A DNA stretch of 64,000 nt. Origin: Portunus trituberculatus. Its lineage: Eukaryota > Arthropoda > Malacostraca > Decapoda > Portunidae. The position numbers and the translations under genes were made by a program. Shown here one piece after another: positions 58,601-64,000 of the stretch; positions within the stretch are counted from its first letter, which is position 1, and each line of letters begins with the position of its first letter. The stretch covers positions 4,745,456 to 4,809,455 of the forward strand of contig NC_059300.1 in the NCBI RefSeq assembly GCF_017591435.1, in the 5' to 3' direction. Below the pieces are notes generated by a model, which saw nothing but the letters and a program-made list of their open reading frames with translations, was not told the origin of the DNA and ran no database searches.

Positions 58601-59587
58601 AGGAACCGGGTCTTGGTTTTTTTTATTTATTTATATTTTTTTTATGCTGTTGACTCTTATGAAGGTGAAGGGATAGAGACTGGTCGTCGTGGTGGTGGTG
58701 GTGGTGGAAAAGGAGGAGGTGGTTGTAGGCGATAGTAGTATAGTAGACCTGGTGGTGGTAGTGGTGCTGCCGTGCCCGATCATAATACAGAATGACGTAA
58801 TATGTATCATAATTGTACCTCAGCCAGCGTGTTATGTAAGGCTCAAGTTAAGTCTGTGGGGGCGTTGCGTCACGTTCACTCTGATGTTATGAGGGGTTGG
58901 GGGTTGGCGGGGGTTTCGTTCCTCACCACAGAGCACGATAGGGGCATGGGGAATGGAGGGAAGGGTAGGTGGGAAGATGGGGAGGGGGCCTTATCCAGTA
59001 TCACGGTCAGGATATACTTTACCTTAAATATCTTTTCGTAATATCCTCCTCTTCTCGGCATGACATGGGAGGTGCTGAGTGGTGTCGAGTTGAGCAGTGG
59101 GTTTGTGTGGAGCAAGGGAAGGAGTGGAGGAGGAAACTTTTACCTGGGTACTGGAGTAAGTTGGGCTAGAGAAAATAGAAAGATGTTACCTGGCTGAAGA
59201 CTTACTGTGTGTGAAAATTTAATACCTGTTACTTGAGTGGGACGCGTTAGTGTTGAGTTGGGAAGTTAGTGATAAAATTTAAGCTCAGAATACCAGTAAA
59301 ATTTTAATGCTCTTTATAGGGCAGATTTTCACCCCTATACAAGTCCCACATGACAGAAGTATTGAGACGAATTGGCATTTTATTGATCTGAGTATCGTGA
59401 ATATCATAAAAACTTATTATTGTGGCAAGTTTGGCTTGCTAGATACATACCTGACCTCTCTCACTGTCACAGGAATAGCCAGGTAGCAAATCAATATAGA
59501 CAACATGGAATAAAACAACACGGACATATAAATAGAGAAAGAGATAAAAAAAAAATGTTCTCTGGGGAAAAACTAGTAAAAATTAAG

Positions 59588-59590
<3 letters not shown>

Positions 59591-59627
<37 letters not shown>
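59591..59627. repeat. (AC)n tract
   Basis: About 18 AC units. Confidence 0.93.
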
Positions 59628-59628
<1 letters not shown>

Positions 59629-60352
59629 AAGCAGGAAACTCGATACATTACTTAGTCTTTTACGATACTTGGGATTAGTCGCTGTATCCTTGGATGGTTT
59701 TAGTTCTGCTGAGAGAGGGGAGAGGGGCTGGGGGGATAATTTTGAATCAGATAAACAGCAGTCAGTCGGTCGGTCGGTCTTTCGGCCAGGCAATCTTTCA
59801 ACGCTGATGTATTTATCCAGTTGCAAGTTTGTGTGAGTGTGAGACTTTGCTATGATAGATTATTATTTGTACTACTCTTCACAGTCCTTGCTCTGACTCA
59901 GCTCGCGTGCAGAAAAATGGCGGTAATGAGTAAATCAAGGACGCGTTGTTGAATTATTGTGGACGTGTTGGATCTCGCCTTTTTTATCTCTTATCGCGTG
60001 ACATGTTTAGAAACCAAATATCTTACTGACTCGGGGTGTTGTTGTTGTGTTCGTGGTGGTGCTGGTGAGGAGGATGAGCGCCTGGGGTGTAGTGGTGGTG
60101 GTGGTGGTGGGGTGAAAGGGCGTAAGGGTGAAGGTGGTGGGGCTAGGGGTGATGGTCGTCGTGGTCAGCACCTAACAGGGCCTGGATTGTTTTAAACTGT
60201 TCCCTTAATTTGACTAAGGGTTTAAGGGTTTGGTTGGTGGAGGACGTGGGTGGTGGTGGTGGTGGTGGTCCTCCTTGTCTCCTCTTAGTGTTTACAGTGT
60301 GGTGTTTGGTGTTGTTCTTACACTTCTTGATTCATACCTCTCGATGCTTGTT

Positions 60353-60356
<4 letters not shown>

Positions 60357-60430
<74 letters not shown>
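60357..60430. repeat. (CT)n tract
   Basis: About 37 CT units. Confidence 0.95.
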
Positions 60431-60435
<5 letters not shown>

Positions 60436-60597
60436 GTCTTTCCTTCAAGTTGACTGATTCGTAGGTTACAAGTTATGGCTTCGCATTACTTTCGTTTGTC
60501 GGGAAATATTTGTGTGTTGTGCAACTGAAATCAGCTTATGATGTGGCATTGCAGCATGACCTCCCGCTCAGTCCACTCAACACCACCTTATCAAGAC

Positions 60598-60599
<2 letters not shown>

Positions 60600-60671
<72 letters not shown>
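60600..60671. repeat. (AC)n tract
   Basis: About 35 AC units. Confidence 0.95.
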
Positions 60672-60675
<4 letters not shown>

Positions 60676-61019
60676 TAACTTTTTCAACAAACGTGTACGA
60701 ATAACTTCAGGATTTCGTGACCGCACGGCCTTTTTTGAGCGTTCGTGGCTTGGAACTACTGTGCCGTCATCATTTGTAGAGGATGTGGAAAGGGCGGATG
60801 TTGACCCTCTTTACCACACAACATAGTCTTGGATGTGTGGATAGTGTGGATGGGAGGGATGAAACAGGACAAAGAGACATACTGGCTGGCGCAGAGATCG
60901 CCTGTATTTCGATTGAAGTCCCTCTAGATTAGTGGATTTTAACTGGCTGTGGTGTAGGTCTTCGCTGGCGTGGTGTTGCAGGTCTTCGTAGGCTGTGTTG
61001 GGGTTGGTGGTGAAGAGCG

Positions 61020-61091
61020 TGGTGGTGGTGGTGGTGGTGGTGGTGGTGGTGGAGGAGGAGGAGGAGGAGGAGGAGGAGGAGGAGGAGGAGG
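61020..61091. repeat. (GGT)n-(GGA)n tract
   Basis: GGT triplets changing to GGA triplets, about 72 bp. Confidence 0.95.
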
Positions 61092-61189
61092 CGCGAGACA
61101 GAAGGTGCCCTTGAAGGTGACATGCTTGTGTGGGTCTTCCTGTCATACTACTTCCATGATTACTTTTTTTTATTTATTTATTTTTTTCC

Positions 61190-63220
61190 GGCGAGTCCTT
61201 CCCGGCCAGCCCTGGTGTTGGCAGCTTGCAGGCCTTGTACTCGTAGGCCGAAGGAAGGTGAAGTCCCGCTGGCGGCCGTGGCGGTGAGGGAGGAGCAGCG
61301 GACAAAGCTCGGTCATGCGCCGTTGCACAGGCCGCCGCCACCGCCGCTGCCGCCACCACCGACAGCAGCAGGAACAGTGGTGTCGCTCCGCCCTTCCTTT
61401 CCTCCCTCAGTCATGCACCAGCAGCAGCGGCAGGAAGCATCTCGTTACCCGCTGCTGGGACACCACAACACCCTCTGTGGACTAAAACCTGTTGTCTTCC
61501 ACCCCTTCCCTCAGTGTCCTGCGCCCTCCCTCAGCGCCTTCAGCCGAACACTTGGAAGAGGCAAAGTTTTGATGTGGGTGCCGTGACGTGCCGCGGCGCC
61601 AAGTGTGCTGGCGTGACGTGGCGGGCGTGCGTGTGGGGGGGGACGGTGGCGGAGAGGTGTTCATAGATCGTGATGCACACAGGAAAGTGTAACGCAGGAG
61701 GGTTGGTAGAGAGGCTGCTGAAGGGAATGGAAGGGACGAGAGGGAAGGGAAAAGTTCCTGGTATCCTGATTTCCTTTGTAGCCAATGTACAGTACCACTG
61801 AGGGGCGTTCCTTTGCCAGACTTTCCCTCCCGCTTTCCCTCCTCTCCTGGGCGCCTGCCTGCCTGCCTGCCTTTGTGCTCCCAAGACACCAAGAACTCTC
61901 GTGACCGCTTCACCTCCCCCTGGGCTGCAGGCAAGGAAAGTGGGCCACACGCACAAACAGAAACCTGAAAACGAGGCGCAATCATCATTACCTCCGTCGC
62001 GTGAAATCGGCTGCACCACTTTAATTTAAATTGAATCATGGCAAAAAGCTACGACAGGAAAGAACAGTATCTCGGGGTGTCAGACACATACACGCTCGCT
62101 GGCAGGCTGCAGTGATGAGCTGGTCTGGTCAGGGCGGTGTATGAATGGAGGGAGGCGACGAGTGTGGGCTAGACCTTTAGGGCGTGACTAGCAGAGCGGA
62201 GGGGAGGGTAGGCAGGGAGGTGAAAGGGAGGGAGCATCATCGTAAGTCAAGGGGATGGATAAAAAAAGGTAAAGAAAACAGTTAAGAAATAGTGTTGTAG
62301 AAGCAGTTTTCATTCTACACAACGACGAGTCCGCGTTTTCTTTTCATTCACCGGGAAGAAATGCTGGTGTAGAAAGCTGTAGTATAGTAAACACGGGCTG
62401 CGGTGAATGGGACTCGAGATTCCCTGTCGGTAAGGCTGAGCGCTCCGTCTGCGGCGTAGTGTGGGAGGCGTGGGAGGTAAGGAAGGGGGAGGGAGCAGCA
62501 GCAAGATGCCCCAGCAGTGACAGGCGAGGAAAGGAAGGGAAGAAGAGAGGAGCGGGAAGGGGGATTATTTGCTGGCGGCAGGCGAGCAGTGACCGTCATG
62601 CATCCTCCCAACCCCCGCCTCCCTCCTCCTAACCTTGGTGAACGTGCATTGGAAAACGAGGCAGGAAGAGAAGAAATCCCAGATGCAAGCGCTTGGAAGG
62701 CTTTCATTCATTAGACGGGAGAGCGACCTGGCCGAAATAACTCGTTCCGGTGACAAGGCCCGACGGTTCCTTTGATTAGGGAAGGTGATGTGTGTCGTCT
62801 GCCTGTGTCTCTCGGGGAGGACACTTGGGCTTCCTCGTGTGCCTCCGTCGTCAGCCCGGGGTCCGACATGACCGAATAATTAAGGCGCAGTTATGGAGGG
62901 CTGGAGGGAATAAGGGAGAGGTGGGGGATGGGAGGGGGAGGCCGTCGGCGAGGTGCGAGTAAAGGTGAGTTGCTCTCGTAGTCTCCAAGGGAAGCGACGG
63001 GCCAGGAAAGAGTGCGGGCTAGCGCCTCATCGCCTGGTGAGCCCTTGAGGGACCTGTGTGGTTTCCTCTGGGCGTTGCGTGACACAGGTGTGGATTCAGA
63101 ACGCGGCCGATAAACACCGACGCCCAGTTTGGTTAAACTTCGCGTTTCATCCTTTGAAGAGTTAGCTGCGTCGGCGGTCCCGCCGGGGCGAGAAGACTTG
63201 GCGTGGCCTGCGAGTGGCTT
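61190..63220. other. G+C-rich region, possible CpG-island-like sequence
   Basis: High G+C with CpG dinucleotides and CAG/CCG triplets. A frame open from about 61190 to 61586 contains Pro-rich and Gln-rich runs (PPPPPLPPPP, HQQQRQEASRY) but has no start context, splice support or family resemblance. It could be leader or promoter sequence of a gene lying to the right. Confidence 0.35.
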
Positions 63221-63225
63221 AGTCA

Positions 63226-63228
<3 letters not shown>

Positions 63229-63299
<71 letters not shown>
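63229..63299. repeat. (GT)n tract
   Basis: About 35 GT units. The remaining 63300-64000 is G+C-rich with no recognised gene. Confidence 0.95.
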
Positions 63300-63300
<1 letters not shown>

Positions 63301-64000
63301 TCGGTCACCAGATTACTGCTGTGTTGGAGAGGGAGGGAACCGCGAGACGCTAGCAGACCCGGTGCCAGCCAGACACTTGGAGAGTCGTGGTGCGCCTTTG
63401 GCTTCTCGTCACATGTAGGGAAACGGCTATCGATTTGGAGCATCTTTGGGCACTTTTGGCTGGCGGAGGGTTGTGTGTGGCATGTAGGGAAGGTCTGCCA
63501 CGCTATTGATTATCCGAGTTGGAGGCTCCATTAAAATCTCGTTTTTCACCAAGATTGCAGTGGACGGCGGCAAGCCGCTGCTGTTGAAAAGTTGGCAAAT
63601 TTAGGGTCGGTCGTTATGCCGCTGGCTTGATTAGGGTGAGACTTGATCGTGTGTGTGTGTGTGTGTGTGGAGGCGTGGGAAGGGTAGCGGTAGTGTTTGA
63701 GGTGCTCGCCTCCCGTTGCTTGTGAAGGAGGGTCTCTCGCCCGTTGTTTTGTGGTTACTTCCGGGTCCTGGCTCCGTTTAACTTCTTTGTTCTCACGTAG
63801 CGGTGCCGCAACACGAGTTGGAAGCGCTTTTCATCCCCCTCCCCCACCCCTCCCCAACACTTCTCACCGTCCCACTTATTACCCCGTCACGTCACGTCAC
63901 GTCTTGCTGCCCGCATGACCCGTGTAGGGAGGCTGAGTCCCACAGATCCTGGCGATGCAGCTCCTTGCCATACGCCGCCTAGAAAGCTGAACCAGTGGTA

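Noticed and set aside
61122..61586. 154-codon Pro/Gln-rich frame
   Set aside because: Open because of CCG/CAG triplets in G+C-rich sequence; the starting ATG lies in unrelated T-rich sequence and no splice evidence exists.

Overview
The window looks like nuclear DNA from an arthropod, most likely a decapod crustacean. The evidence is indirect: spliceosomal introns with GT/AG ends, very dense dinucleotide microsatellites (GA/CT, GT/AC, AT; adding the tracts listed below gives roughly 7 kb, about 11% of the window), tRNA-derived SINEs, TTAA-flanked piggyBac-type miniature elements and scattered GGTTA pentamers. No bacterial, organellar or viral genes were seen. Nearly all long open frames here are translations of microsatellites (Cys-Val, Ser-Leu, His-Thr, Arg-Glu, Tyr-Ile runs) and are not annotated as genes.

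Region 1 (about 1.05-20.96 kb, + strand) holds one well-supported gene, assembled by hand from nine coding exons. It encodes a protein of about 652 residues with four C2HC zinc knuckles in the alternating order of the vertebrate ZNF474 family: a CYICGREFG...HEPQC finger, a CEWCGRTFF...HQRGC finger, then the same pair again. Exon phases agree at every junction except two. Exon 4 (6478-6647) and exon 6 (17487-17602) each lack one base to keep frame, and each contains a short homopolymer (G4 and C4). The 9.7 kb intron 5 and the other introns are filled with microsatellites and old interspersed repeats. A polyadenylation signal lies about 600 bp after the stop.

Region 2 (about 21-33.5 kb) has no recognised coding exon. 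It has a promoter-like CCAAT plus CGCCATCTTG pair near 25.47-25.52 kb, diverged tandem duplications of about 180 bp (26.7-27.8 kb), and the first tRNA-Val-derived SINE (29.4 kb).

Region 3 (33.57 kb onward) appears to open a second gene. A 3' splice site at 33571 is followed by a leader with two short upstream ORFs, then an ATG at 33747 with a 25-codon first coding exon ending at a consensus donor. The product is not recognised. Its later exons are either the low-confidence 36-bp microexon at 55330 or lie beyond the window. The presumed intron holds SINEs (34.3, 35.4, 53.6 kb and an older one at 35.0 kb), a 35-bp minisatellite (38.7-39.13 kb) next to a decayed ~100-160 bp tandem array (37.8-38.6 kb), two piggyBac-like MITEs (44.9 and 45.4 kb), and purine-rich stretches.

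Region 4 (54-64 kb) is clearly G+C-richer, with several moderately long open frames but no recognisable protein. The most interesting non-genic pattern is that all four recent SINE copies have an (AC)n microsatellite on both sides, in the same orientation.
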